NCBI GenBank assembly: GCA_963727075.1 | Contig: CAVSET010000006.1 | Span: 1,488,001 to 1,552,000 of the forward strand | DNA: 64,000 nucleotides | Reading direction: 5' to 3' | DNA from: Bog-756 sp963727075 | Lineage (GTDB): Bacteria; Actinomycetota; Acidimicrobiia; Acidimicrobiales; RAAP-2 | Shown: one piece after another, positions 16,986 through 25,006 of the stretch | Position numbering within the stretch: the stretch's first letter is position 1 | Layout: each line of letters starts with the position of its first letter | Notes under the pieces: generated by a model | What the model was told of the DNA's origin: nothing | What the model saw: only the letters and a program-made list of their open reading frames with translations | Databases searched by the model: none | Made by a program: the position numbers and the translations under genes

Positions 16986-17393
16986 ATGGCCACCTATCAG
17001 TTCCTGAGCGAAGAATGGCTGATCGAGGCCCGCTCCATCCGGGCGGAGTACGACGGCAAGGGCGCGATCATCGACCAGTCGATCCGGATGAACCTGGTGA
17101 TCGGGACGGTGCCCTTCGGCGAGGGGACGGTCCAGGCCCACGTCGACACCAGCAGTGGGGAGCTGGTCCTCGACACCGGTCACATCGAGGCGGTGGACCT
17201 CACGGTGACACTCGACTACGACGTGGCCAAGGCCATCCTGGTGGAGGGCAACCCGCAGGCGGGCATCCAGGCCTTCATGTCGGGGAAGATCCGGGTCGAA
17301 GGGGACATCGCCAAGCTGATGGCCCTCCAGACCATGACCCCGGACCCGGCTGCCGTCGAGATCGGCTCCCGCATCATGGCCATGACCGAGTGA
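16986..17393 (+). CDS. SCP2 sterol-binding-like protein
   Basis: The protein has 135 residues with no signal peptide. It has the alternating strand pattern of an SCP2 lipid-binding fold: MNLVIGTVPFGEGTVQAHVD, GHIEAVDLTVTLDYDVAKAILVEG, then QAGIQAFMSGKIRVEGDIAKLMALQ. The last stretch (a glycine-rich strand, then a helix with IRVEGD) is the most diagnostic. Such small proteins bind acyl-CoA or sterol-like lipids in actinobacteria. AAGGAG lies about ten bases before ATG 16986. The nearest lipid-metabolism gene is the SDR at 19072. Confidence 0.78.
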   Translation: MATYQFLSEEWLIEARSIRAEYDGKGAIIDQSIRMNLVIGTVPFGEGTVQAHVDTSSGELVLDTGHIEAVDLTVTLDYDVAKAILVEGNPQAGIQAFMSGKIRVEGDIAKLMALQTMTPDPAAVEIGSRIMAMTE

Positions 17394-17396
17394 CGG

Positions 17397-19059
17397 TCAC
17401 GCGGCCGGTCCGCCGTGCGGTGGGTGTGGGGTGGCCGGCCTGGGGGTGTCGCGCATGAACACGGCGCACACCCCGGCCAGGACAGCCACTACCGCCCCCA
17501 CCGCGTAGGCCCGGTGGAACGAGGTCAGCGACCCGACCCCTCCCTTGCCGCTGGCCTGGACGGTGACCATGACCTGGATGCCGGCCACGACGCCGATCTG
17601 GGTGATCAGCTGCTGCGCCGCGCTCATCACGCCGAGCTCGTCAGGGGCCACCTCGTTGGACGCCGACGCGGCCGTCGAGGGAGTGGCGAGGCCGATGCCC
17701 ACCCCGGACAGAGCCAGGGCGACCACGATGACCCCCAGGCCGGGGACCGGCCCGAGCTGGGTGAAGAGCACCATGGAGCTGGTCAGGACCAGGGCGCCGG
17801 CGACGACCGACAGGCGCTCCCCCACCTTGACCGCGGCATACCCGGCAATGGGCGCCACCAGCGAGAACATCAGCGGACGGGCGGTGGAGACCAGCCCGGC
17901 CCGCGTCTCGCTGTAGCCGTAGACCCGCTCGACCAAGATCGGGAAGAGGAAGAACCCGCCCATGTAGGAGAAATTGACAAACGTCCGGGCGCCCAGAGGG
18001 AAGACGAAGTTCCGCATCCTGAAATAGCGGAGGGGGATGAGCGGAAGAGCAGCGCGGCGCTCGCGCCAGCACGAACAGGATGCCGGCCACGAGGCTCACT
18101 GCCGCCACACCGAGGGTAGCCGGGGAGGTCCACCCCCACGAGGGGGCCTCGTTGAGGGCCAGCAGCGCCGCGGTGACCGAGACGGCCAGCGTCCATGACC
18201 CGGTCCAGTCGAGCTGCCCCCACGGGCTGGGCGGGCTCGGGTCGGCGCCCGTGACCGGGTGGCCGGGCGGAGCGGGCGGTGGCCCGGCCGCGCTCGTATC
18301 CGCCGCCTGCCCCATCGTGGCGACCGGCTGGCCGGGGCGGTCCCGGGTGGGCAACACGATCACGGCCAGCACCGCGGCCAGCGCCATCAGGGGAAGCTCC
18401 CCCCAGAACAGGGCGCGCCACCCGAGGTACTGGATGATGGGGGCGCCGATGGTGACCCCGAGCACCGGCCCTCCGGCCCCGACCAGGGCCCACCAGCCCA
18501 TGGCCTTCACCCGGTCCTCGTGGGAGAAGGCCTGCAGCACGAGCGCCATCGACGCCGCCCCGGTGGCCGCCCCTTGGATGCCGTCGAAGAGCCGGGCTGC
18601 GATGAGCACCCCGGCTGTAGGCGCCGAAGCGGTGAGGACCACGCTGACCGCGGCCCCGCTCAGCCCCCACAGGTACAGGCGGCGGTAGCCGCGCAGGTCG
18701 CCGAGCTTCCCGAGCACCGGTGCGGCCACCCCGAAGGCCAGCAGCGGGCCCGTGGAGGTCCAGGTGAGCGTGGAGACTGATGAGTGGAGCTGGCGGGCGA
18801 CCTGAGGCAGGGCCACGACGAAGACGGTGAAGGTGATGTTCACCGAGAGCAGGCCGGCGAGCACCGTCCACAGCACCCACCACTGGTAACGGTCCGAGCG
18901 GGCCACCCGGCGGTGCAACCGGTGCCGGAAGAGGACCGGCCAAGGGACGACGATGCCGCCCTCGGCACCGGCGCCGGTGCCGCTCAACATGGCCTCGGCC
19001 TCGATCGACTCGGAGGTGTCGAGGCGGGGGTCAGCCGTGGATCGACCCGGCCCCCTCAT
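17397..19059 (-). CDS. MFS drug exporter (EmrB/QacA-like), frameshift near 18063
   Basis: The N-terminal half from ATG 19059 has membrane helices starting at WWVLWTVLAGLLSVNITFTVFVVALPQ, then the MFS motif GKLGDLRGYRRLYLWG and a Pro-rich loop (about 250-285). Near 18060-18066 the frame changes, and the sequence resumes as ERRAALPLIPLRYFRMRNFVFPLG. It continues through helices with APIAGYAAVKVGERLS and GVGIGLATPSTAASASNEVAPDELG to TGA 17397. About 14 helices are expected for this DHA2-type proton antiporter. The substrate is unknown. It starts 12 bp after the SDR stop on the same strand, so the SDR and this gene may be co-transcribed. The shift is probably a lost base. Confidence 0.8.
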
Positions 19060-19071
19060 CGGGGACACCGC

Positions 19072-19950
19072 TCAGGCTCCGAGCCGGTGCATCTCCGCCT
19101 GCAGCTCGGCGACCGTCCACCGGCCGTCCTTTTCGATGGTCTCGGTCATCGTCCAGGGCTGGAACAGCCGGACCTGGCCGCCCTGGACGAAGAAGACCGT
19201 GCCCGAGGCGGGACAGGCCTCGGTGGCCAGGTAGGCCACCAGAGGAGAGATGTTGGCCGGGTCCCAGCTGTCGAACACCGAGGCGTCGGCCGGGGCCTGC
19301 ACGATGTCGGAGAGCCCCGGCGTCTGCTCGGTCATGCGGGTGCGAGCCGCCGGGGCGATGGCGTTGACCCGGACCCCATAGCGAACCAGCTCGTCGGCGG
19401 CGATGGTGGTGAACGCGGCAATACCGGCCTTGGCCGCGCCGTAGTTCGATTGACCCGGGTTACCGAGCAAGCCAGAGGTGGACGAGGTGTTGACCACGGC
19501 CGCCCGGACCTCGGTCCCGGCCTTGGTCTGTTCACGCCAGTAGGCGGCGGCATGGCGGGTGGGCACGAAATGTCCCTTGAGGTGCACCCTCACCACCGAG
19601 TCCCAGTCGGCCTCGGACATGTTGACCAGCACCCGGTCACGGAGGATTCCGGCGTTGTTGATGAGCACGTGGAGGCCGCCGAAGGACTGGACGGCGGCGT
19701 CGATGAGGCGCTTCCCGCCTTCCCAGTCGGTGATGTCGTCGGTGTTGGCCACCGCCTCACCCCCGGCCTTGACGATCTCGTCCACCACCACCTGGGCCTG
19801 AGAACGGTCGTCGCCCGAGCCGTCCACGGCGCCGCCCAGGTCGTTGACGACCACCTTCGCCCCTTCGGAGGCGAACAAGAGCGCGTGTTCGCGTCCGATA
19901 CCGCGACCGGCCCCGGTGATGATCGCGATGCGCCCGTCCAGTGCTCCCAT
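19072..19950 (-). CDS. Short-chain dehydrogenase, HSD17B4-like subgroup
   Basis: The protein has 292 residues. It begins MGALDGRIAIITGAGRGIGREHALLFASEGAKVVVNDLGG; the VVVNDLGG cofactor-edge motif is typical of the actinobacterial and peroxisomal multifunctional-enzyme-like SDRs that act on 3-hydroxyacyl-CoA or steroid substrates. The catalytic residues are in VVNTSSTSGLLGNPGQSNYGAAKAG (Ser, Tyr, Lys). NNAG is in LINNAGILRD. The ATG at 19950 has a GGGGGA site nine bases upstream; an open frame reaches further but lacks homology. A role in acyl-CoA or sterol side-chain oxidation is plausible but not proven by context. Confidence 0.86.
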   Translation of the reverse strand: MGALDGRIAIITGAGRGIGREHALLFASEGAKVVVNDLGGAVDGSGDDRSQAQVVVDEIVKAGGEAVANTDDITDWEGGKRLIDAAVQSFGGLHVLINNAGILRDRVLVNMSEADWDSVVRVHLKGHFVPTRHAAAYWREQTKAGTEVRAAVVNTSSTSGLLGNPGQSNYGAAKAGIAAFTTIAADELVRYGVRVNAIAPAARTRMTEQTPGLSDIVQAPADASVFDSWDPANISPLVAYLATEACPASGTVFFVQGGQVRLFQPWTMTETIEKDGRWTVAELQAEMHRLGA

Positions 19951-20052
19951 GTCGTCGGTTCCCCCGTTTCTGCCGCGTTGGGTTGTCGTCCGCCCATCCC
20001 GGGTGGCAGGCGGTCTCGGCCCGACCACGTTGACAGGGCCCCGACAACTCGG

Positions 20053-21183
20053 TCAAACCGGCACGGTACCCCTCGGGCGGTGGGCGACAACCGGAACCGG
20101 GCCGTCAACGGCCAGGCCCAACCCGGCGACGACCACCGCATCGACCATCGAGCGGACCCGGCGGCGCTCCCCCGCCACCAGGACGTACTCGGTGTTGCGG
20201 ACATGGGACACCCGGCCCACCTTGTCACCGGCCGGGTTGTGGATCCCGATGCGGGCCCCCACGTAGCGGGCCGAGTCGAAGGCGAGCACCGCCACCGGTC
20301 CGCGGACGGCACAGAGGTCCCTCAGCTCCTCGAACGTCAACCACGACTCGTTGTTGTAGCTCAGGAGCACCACGTCGGCGGCGACCGACGCCACCACTTG
20401 GCCGAGCGCGAGGGGCATGGTCCGCCGCCCGTTGAAGACACTGCGGCGGTCGGGGTCCCGGAGGTCCGCCCGCTTGCAGGCCACTCCGTAGTGGGTCGGG
20501 GCGTCCCAGGCCACGATGGTCTCCCACACGTGATAGTTGGAGTCGTACCGATGCTGGTTGTACGGAGGGTCGAGATAGGCGATGTCGACCTCGCCCAGGT
20601 CGGCGGAGCCGGCCAGCCGGCAAGCGTCGCCCCGCACGGCAACGCCGGGCCCGGCCAGCAGCTCGGGCACCCGCAATTCCAAGGGCCGGTCGGCACGAGT
20701 TGCCCAGCGCTTGAGGTAGGCCATCTGGACACCGGTGGTCGAGTCGACCCGGTCGGCCGCCTCCAACAGGCTGGTGACCAGCACCGGCCATAGTGGCGTT
20801 CCGGCGTAGTCGCGTTGGATGGCCTCGCGCACGGCGTCGATGCGCGCCCCGTTCGCGGGCCGGAAGTACCTGGCCTCGTGGCAGAACGTGGTGGTCACGT
20901 AGCCGGGCTCCCCCTTCAGGGCGTTGAGCCCGGCCACCGCGTCGGCGACATCGGCGATCAGGCCGGGTGGATTCGCCTTGTCGGTGGCCACGTAGCAGCG
21001 GGCCAGGACGTGGGCGGTCCGGGCACTGTCGACGGCGGTCACGGTCAGGCCCAGCCCCTTCCAGGCCTGGGCCACCCGGGTCGTCCCGCAGAACAGGTCG
21101 AGGCCGGTCCGGGCCCCAGACGCTCGGGCCAGGGCGGTGAGGGCGGGGACCAGGCGACGCTTGGACCCCAGGTACTTGATCAC
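20053..21183 (-). CDS. D12-class N6-adenine DNA methylase, apparently orphan
   Basis: The protein has 376 residues from GTG 21183. VIKYLGSKRRLVP at the N-terminus is the hallmark of the D12/COG3392 methylases. GLDLFCGTTRVAQAWKGLG is the SAM-binding loop, and DIAYLDPPYNQHRYDSNYHVWE contains the catalytic DPPY. It would methylate adenine N6 in a specific DNA sequence. No restriction endonuclease gene is visible within 10 kb on either side, so it is probably a solitary methylase or part of an epigenetic system (inference). An ATG at 21258 would overlap the upstream HIT-like gene by 53 bp; the homology begins at the GTG, so I prefer that. The target motif cannot be predicted. Confidence 0.82.
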   Translation of the reverse strand: MIKYLGSKRRLVPALTALARASGARTGLDLFCGTTRVAQAWKGLGLTVTAVDSARTAHVLARCYVATDKANPPGLIADVADAVAGLNALKGEPGYVTTTFCHEARYFRPANGARIDAVREAIQRDYAGTPLWPVLVTSLLEAADRVDSTTGVQMAYLKRWATRADRPLELRVPELLAGPGVAVRGDACRLAGSADLGEVDIAYLDPPYNQHRYDSNYHVWETIVAWDAPTHYGVACKRADLRDPDRRSVFNGRRTMPLALGQVVASVAADVVLLSYNNESWLTFEELRDLCAVRGPVAVLAFDSARYVGARIGIHNPAGDKVGRVSHVRNTEYVLVAGERRRVRSMVDAVVVAGLGLAVDGPVPVVAHRPRGTVPV

Positions 21184-21205
21184 GGTCGGTGGGCGGCCGG
21201 GCCGG

Positions 21206-21517
21206 TCAACGCCGGCCGAACCGGCGGAACCACCAGTTGGGGTCCCGGGCGTGCGCATGGAAGTGGTCCGGGATCTGGCGCATCACCCGATCGAGTGACC
21301 ACCCCCCAGGACCGAGGCGGGCGTCCGCCACCGCAGTCAGCCGGGACAGCATGTGCTCCAGCTCCCCGGCCGGGGGCTCGCTCCCGTGTTGCTTCCACAC
21401 CACCATGGGCACGTCGCACACCTCACAAGCGGCCACCCAACAGACGTCGTCCTCATGGAACCACTCGGTCAAGCGGGACGCCTCGCACAGGTCGCACCCG
21501 GGCTCGATGAGGGTCAC
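21206..21517 (-). CDS. Small HIT-like protein with CxxC pairs
   Basis: The protein has 103 residues, starting at GTG 21517. Two CxxC-type pairs (GCDLCEAS and ACEVCDVP) could bind zinc, as in HIT-family nucleotide hydrolases. Near the C-terminus, PDHFHAHAR fits the HxHxHxx histidine triad. The protein is shorter than a full HIT domain (about 110-140), so it may be a minimal or degenerate member. It lies 16 bp after the PASTA kinase and 22 bp before the adenine methylase on the same strand; all three look co-transcribed. I cannot name a substrate. Confidence 0.6.
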   Translation of the reverse strand: MTLIEPGCDLCEASRLTEWFHEDDVCWVAACEVCDVPMVVWKQHGSEPPAGELEHMLSRLTAVADARLGPGGWSLDRVMRQIPDHFHAHARDPNWWFRRFGRR

Positions 21518-21533
21518 GGGGCAGGGACCGTTG

Positions 21534-23501
21534 TCACAGGGTGTAGAGGTTGACGGTCGTCCCCGGTTGCACCGAGGTCCCGGCCGAGGGGTCGGTCGAG
21601 AGCACCTTGGTCGACCCCGGCGGACCGTACGGGCCGGCCACCTTCAAGCCGAGGGCCTCGAGGGCACTGGTGGCCGCGGCCACCGTGCTGCCCGACACGT
21701 TGGGGATGGTCACGGGCCGGGGGCCGAGCGACACCACGACGGTGACGCTCGACCCATAGGGCTGGGGACCGGCCGAGGGGTCGGGTGAGGTGCCGATGAC
21801 CTGGCCGAGGGGCACGCTCGGGCTGTAGTCCTGGCCCTGCGCCGGGACGAAGCCCAACGCCGAGAGGGCGGCGGCGGCGGCGGCGTAGGTGGTCCCCGCC
21901 GCGTTCACCGGCGGGATGGCCACAGGGGCATGGCCCTTGGAGGTGCTGATGGTCACGGTGGAGCCGTAGGGGGCGGTGCCGGTCGGGTTGTTGCCAATCA
22001 CCGCGCCGACCACGACCGTCGAGCTGTACTGCTGGGCCGCGGCCGGGCACGCGCCCACGAGATGCACGGCGGCCAACGCCTGGACGGCGTCGTTGCACGT
22101 CGAGAACTTGGTGAGATCGGGGATGGCCACCGGAGGCAGTCCGGCCGAGGTCACGACACCGATCACGGAACCTTCCTTGATGCTGACCGGCTTGCCCCGC
22201 GAGCGGGGGGCCGGGTGCTGGCTCACGATGAGACCGGCGGCGGCGGTGATGCTGTAGGTCTGACCGGTCTGGCGCACCTTGAAATGGTCCGCCCGAACGG
22301 CCCGCTCGGCGGCGGTCACCGTCTTCCCGACCAGCAGCGGGACGGGGTGGCTCGGCGTGAAGAGCGTGCTCCGGGTGGCGAAGAGCACACCCGCCGAGAC
22401 CAGGGCGGCGACCACCAGCACAACGGCGGCGATCCACCGCCATCGGCGCCTCGCCCGAGGTGGGCGGTCCTCGTCCCGGGGGCCCGATGGGACCTTCGCC
22501 GTCGCCGCCTTCGTCTTGCGGTCCTCCTCCTCGAGCAGGGCCGGCGTGCCGAGCTCGGTGAAGTCCTGCTCGTCTGGGCGACGCAGTGGCCGCCGGGTCG
22601 GGCGGACCATGGCGCCGTCCACCTCGTCCGCCTCGTCGCCCGGGACGGCATCGACCACGGGAAGCGGGGTGGGCTTCGGCAAGGCCTCGGCCAGTTCCCC
22701 GAGACTGAGGCCCAGCTGCGACGCGTCGTAGCGCTCGGCTGGCTCGGGGGCGGCGGCCCACTGGAGCACCTCCCCCAGGGGGCCCAACGCCTCGTGCTCG
22801 GGGAGGAGGGTGTCCATCCGGGCCATGAGCGTGGCCACGGTGGTGTCGCCCACGAAGGGGCTCTCGCCGGTGACGCCTTCGTAGAGCACCAGGGCGAGGG
22901 CGTAGACGTCGGCCTTCCCGTCGAGCACCAGCCCCTGGACTTGTTCGGGAGCGGCGTACCGGGCGGTTCCGAGGATGGCGCCGTCCGGTTCGGTCCACGA
23001 CGCCTCGGCCAGGGCCCGGGCCAGCCCGAAGTCGGCGATGCGCAACCGGCGGTCGGCGTCGAACAGCAGGTTGGCGGGCTTGATGTCCCGATGGACCAGC
23101 CCTCGCCGGTGGGCGTAGTCGAGCCCGGCGGCGGCCTCGAGGCCCACCTGCACCGCCTGCTCCGGCGTGAGGAGCACGCCGGTGTCGTAGATCTGGCGGA
23201 GACTGCCGCTGGCCAGGTACTCGAGCACCAGGTACGGCACCCCGTGCTCCTCACCCCAGTCATAGACCTGCAGGATGCTCGGGTGGTTGAGCGCGGCCAC
23301 CGCCCGAGCCTCGGCCCTGAAGCGCTTGAGGAACGCCTCGTCGCCGGCCAGCGCCGGGTGGAGGACCTTGATGGCCACCCGCCGGTGAAGGGTGACGTCG
23401 TCGGCCAGGTAGACGTGAGCGGACGCACCGGTACCCAGGGCAGTGACCAGTCGGTAGCGGTCGCCGAGGACACGCCCGATGGAGTCGGTGATACTCGGCA
23501 T
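21534..23501 (-). CDS. PASTA-domain serine/threonine protein kinase (PknB/StkP-like)
   Basis: The protein has 655 residues. The kinase domain has the glycine loop GTGASAHV (23-30), catalytic lysine K45 (VAIKVL), HRDIKPANLL (137-146) and DFGLA (157-161), followed by an APE segment. A charged linker leads to one membrane helix (about 357-376). Outside the cell are four PASTA repeats (384-655), each of about 65-70 residues, with patterns such as YGSTVTISTSKG. PASTA kinases sense muropeptides or lipid II and regulate wall synthesis and division. ATG 23501 has AGGAAG six bases upstream. It is not in the usual neighbourhood with PBPs and FtsW, so it may be a second such kinase of the cell. Confidence 0.93.
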   Translation of the reverse strand: MPSITDSIGRVLGDRYRLVTALGTGASAHVYLADDVTLHRRVAIKVLHPALAGDEAFLKRFRAEARAVAALNHPSILQVYDWGEEHGVPYLVLEYLASGSLRQIYDTGVLLTPEQAVQVGLEAAAGLDYAHRRGLVHRDIKPANLLFDADRRLRIADFGLARALAEASWTEPDGAILGTARYAAPEQVQGLVLDGKADVYALALVLYEGVTGESPFVGDTTVATLMARMDTLLPEHEALGPLGEVLQWAAAPEPAERYDASQLGLSLGELAEALPKPTPLPVVDAVPGDEADEVDGAMVRPTRRPLRRPDEQDFTELGTPALLEEEDRKTKAATAKVPSGPRDEDRPPRARRRWRWIAAVVLVVAALVSAGVLFATRSTLFTPSHPVPLLVGKTVTAAERAVRADHFKVRQTGQTYSITAAAGLIVSQHPAPRSRGKPVSIKEGSVIGVVTSAGLPPVAIPDLTKFSTCNDAVQALAAVHLVGACPAAAQQYSSTVVVGAVIGNNPTGTAPYGSTVTISTSKGHAPVAIPPVNAAGTTYAAAAAALSALGFVPAQGQDYSPSVPLGQVIGTSPDPSAGPQPYGSSVTVVVSLGPRPVTIPNVSGSTVAAATSALEALGLKVAGPYGPPGSTKVLSTDPSAGTSVQPGTTVNLYTL

Positions 23502-23691
23502 CGTTCTTCCTGCTCCCAGGCTACCGATTGGGCCGGCACGGTAGGTGGAGGGTGGGGGGGCCTCGCCACCTTCCCTACGTCCAGGTCCAGTTGGCGCCCC
23601 GGGGCCCGAACGATGCCCGAGTCCCCAGTGATGATGCCCCGAGTCCCCAACAGATCGTGTGGGACCCGTTTCGGGGGTGGTCGGCCGGACG

Positions 23692-23750
23692 CGACGAGGA
23701 CGGGGCCGTGACCCCGTCCTCGTCGTTACCGCTCGCCCGATGACTCGGGC
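23692..23750 (-). terminator. Two strong hairpins downstream of the secreted-protein gene
   Basis: A 14-bp perfect inverted repeat pairs 23692-23705 (CGACGAGGACGGGG) with 23712-23725 around a six-base loop. A second hairpin (GCCCGA/TCGGGC, 23735-23750, loop TGAC) lies next to it. Both sit 25-80 bp beyond the stop of the minus-strand gene at 23774 and before the kinase start. There is no T run. They most likely end that transcript. Confidence 0.6.
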
Positions 23751-23773
23751 GTCACTATTCCCTTACTGCAGGG

Positions 23774-24280
23774 TCAATGGGTTCCCGCTGGAAGGATTCG
23801 GAGGTGGATGGTGCTGATGCCAGCCCCACCACACTCGCCACCAAGCGTACCGACCGTCTCGACCGTGTCCGAGACGGAGCTGCTGGTCTTGCCCTTGTCG
23901 GAACCGCCGAACGAACCCTTGAACTTACCGTTCAGCATGAATTGCGCCTGGGATCCGTCGACCCCGCCGGTCACCGTCTTGACCCCGATCGTCGTGGCCG
24001 CGACGCCCGGACTCGAATTCCAACTCGTGGTCACGGTGCCCTTGTTCTTCGAGGTACCCAACAGACCGGTGCACTGGGCACTCGGGTGCTTCGTGCTGCC
24101 TGCCTTGCCGGCAAAAGTCCCGGAGATCGTCCCGCTGGTGACCGTCACCGGGAAGGGGCCGGAAGCCGTGCAACCGCTGACGGTGGCATTAGCCGTCGAG
24201 GTCTCGACGCCGCCCGTCGTATTGCCGGCATTGGTCAGCGGGATGCTGAACGACACGGTGCCGGTGATGTTGCTGCACAC
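23774..24280 (-). CDS. Secreted Gly/Ser/Thr-rich beta-type protein, start not resolved
   Basis: The open frame gives 168 residues from an internal GTG. Homology-like sequence (about 28 more residues, TGATAGAAKGPSAATDTLV) continues upstream in the same frame without a start codon until a TGA near 24370. The body is a run of short Thr/Ser/Gly strands with paired cysteines: VSGCTASG, AQCTGLL and GGECGGAG. It resembles the poorly described secreted proteins of actinobacteria that begin with CSNITGTVSFSIPL. A start with signal peptide is missing; a miscounted G run near 24374-24378 could hide it. Base composition is lower in GC than the neighbours. The gene is followed by strong hairpins. No enzymatic motif is visible. 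Confidence 0.5.
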   Translation of the reverse strand: MCSNITGTVSFSIPLTNAGNTTGGVETSTANATVSGCTASGPFPVTVTSGTISGTFAGKAGSTKHPSAQCTGLLGTSKNKGTVTTSWNSSPGVAATTIGVKTVTGGVDGSQAQFMLNGKFKGSFGGSDKGKTSSSVSDTVETVGTLGGECGGAGISTIHLRILPAGTH

Positions 24281-25006
24281 CAGAGTGTCCGTCGCAGCGG
24301 ATGGTCCCTTGGCCGCACCAGCGGTCGCGCCGGTGACGGCGACCCGACAGGAGTACCTTTCCCCCGCACGAAGTCATGCTGACCCGGCACCGCCAACATA
24401 ACGAGGGGCATGGGCCAGTTCAAGCGAGTCTGCTCAAGTCTGAGGAATCGCTCGAGGGATGAGCAGGCACCCCCAACATCCTGGAGTATGGGTGGATGGT
24501 CCAGGCTGTCCGCCGACTATCCGGACGAGCGTGAGCACCGGATCTGCGGGTGCCCCGGGGCCCGCTGGCGCACCGTTCGATCGGGACCGCGGCGGGTTTG
24601 GTCGGCCGCGCTCTGGCTGAACTCGCCACCCGACCGGAGAACCAGCCGGATCGGGCCTGCCCGACCTACCGCCGATGGCTGGACGAGACGGCGTCCCACG
24701 AAGATGTACGGGTTGATTGTGCGGGTTGATACCGAGTCATCGCGACATCGAATCACCGACGCCGCTGTCCCCGATGGCCGGAGGCGCCGCCCAGTCCTCA
24801 AGCTTTCGGTCACCGGCTCAACGACCCGTCGACTCCTCGCAAGGACAGCACAGAGGCGCCAAGAGGAAACCAAGCGAGAAGCACTAGTCTTCGGATGTTC
24901 GGCCGAAGCAATTTGACGACGGAGACCAGGGTGCTAAGGCGCTGAGTGACGCTCGTTGGCAGAGCGCGTGGATCCGCCCCAATGATGCAGAGGTATTGGG
25001 AGGCAT
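24281..25006. other. About 700 bp without a convincing gene, lower GC
   Basis: The first 90 bases probably belong to the true 5' end of the secreted-protein gene. The rest has open frames on both strands (one of 168 codons on the plus strand) but no domain, motif or ribosome site that I recognise, and its composition is lower in GC than the flanks. CTCAAGTCTGAG at 24434-24445 is a short palindrome. GGGAGG just before 25007 belongs to the next gene. Confidence 0.45.

Noticed and set aside
18784..23711. Very long plus-strand open frames (several hundred codons) opposite the SDR, methylase and kinase genes
   Set aside because: They are antisense shadows produced by high GC at third positions. 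The opposite strand carries clear enzyme motifs, and the plus-strand translations are low-complexity Gly/Arg/His/Asp.
24434..24462. TCAAGT followed by CGAGGGATGA as a flagellar-type sigma28 promoter
   Set aside because: The downstream half does not match GCCGATAA and no motility gene follows.
24410..24916. 168-codon open frame on the plus strand in the low-GC gap
   Set aside because: Arg/Thr-rich translation with no recognisable motif, no ribosome site and no family resemblance.
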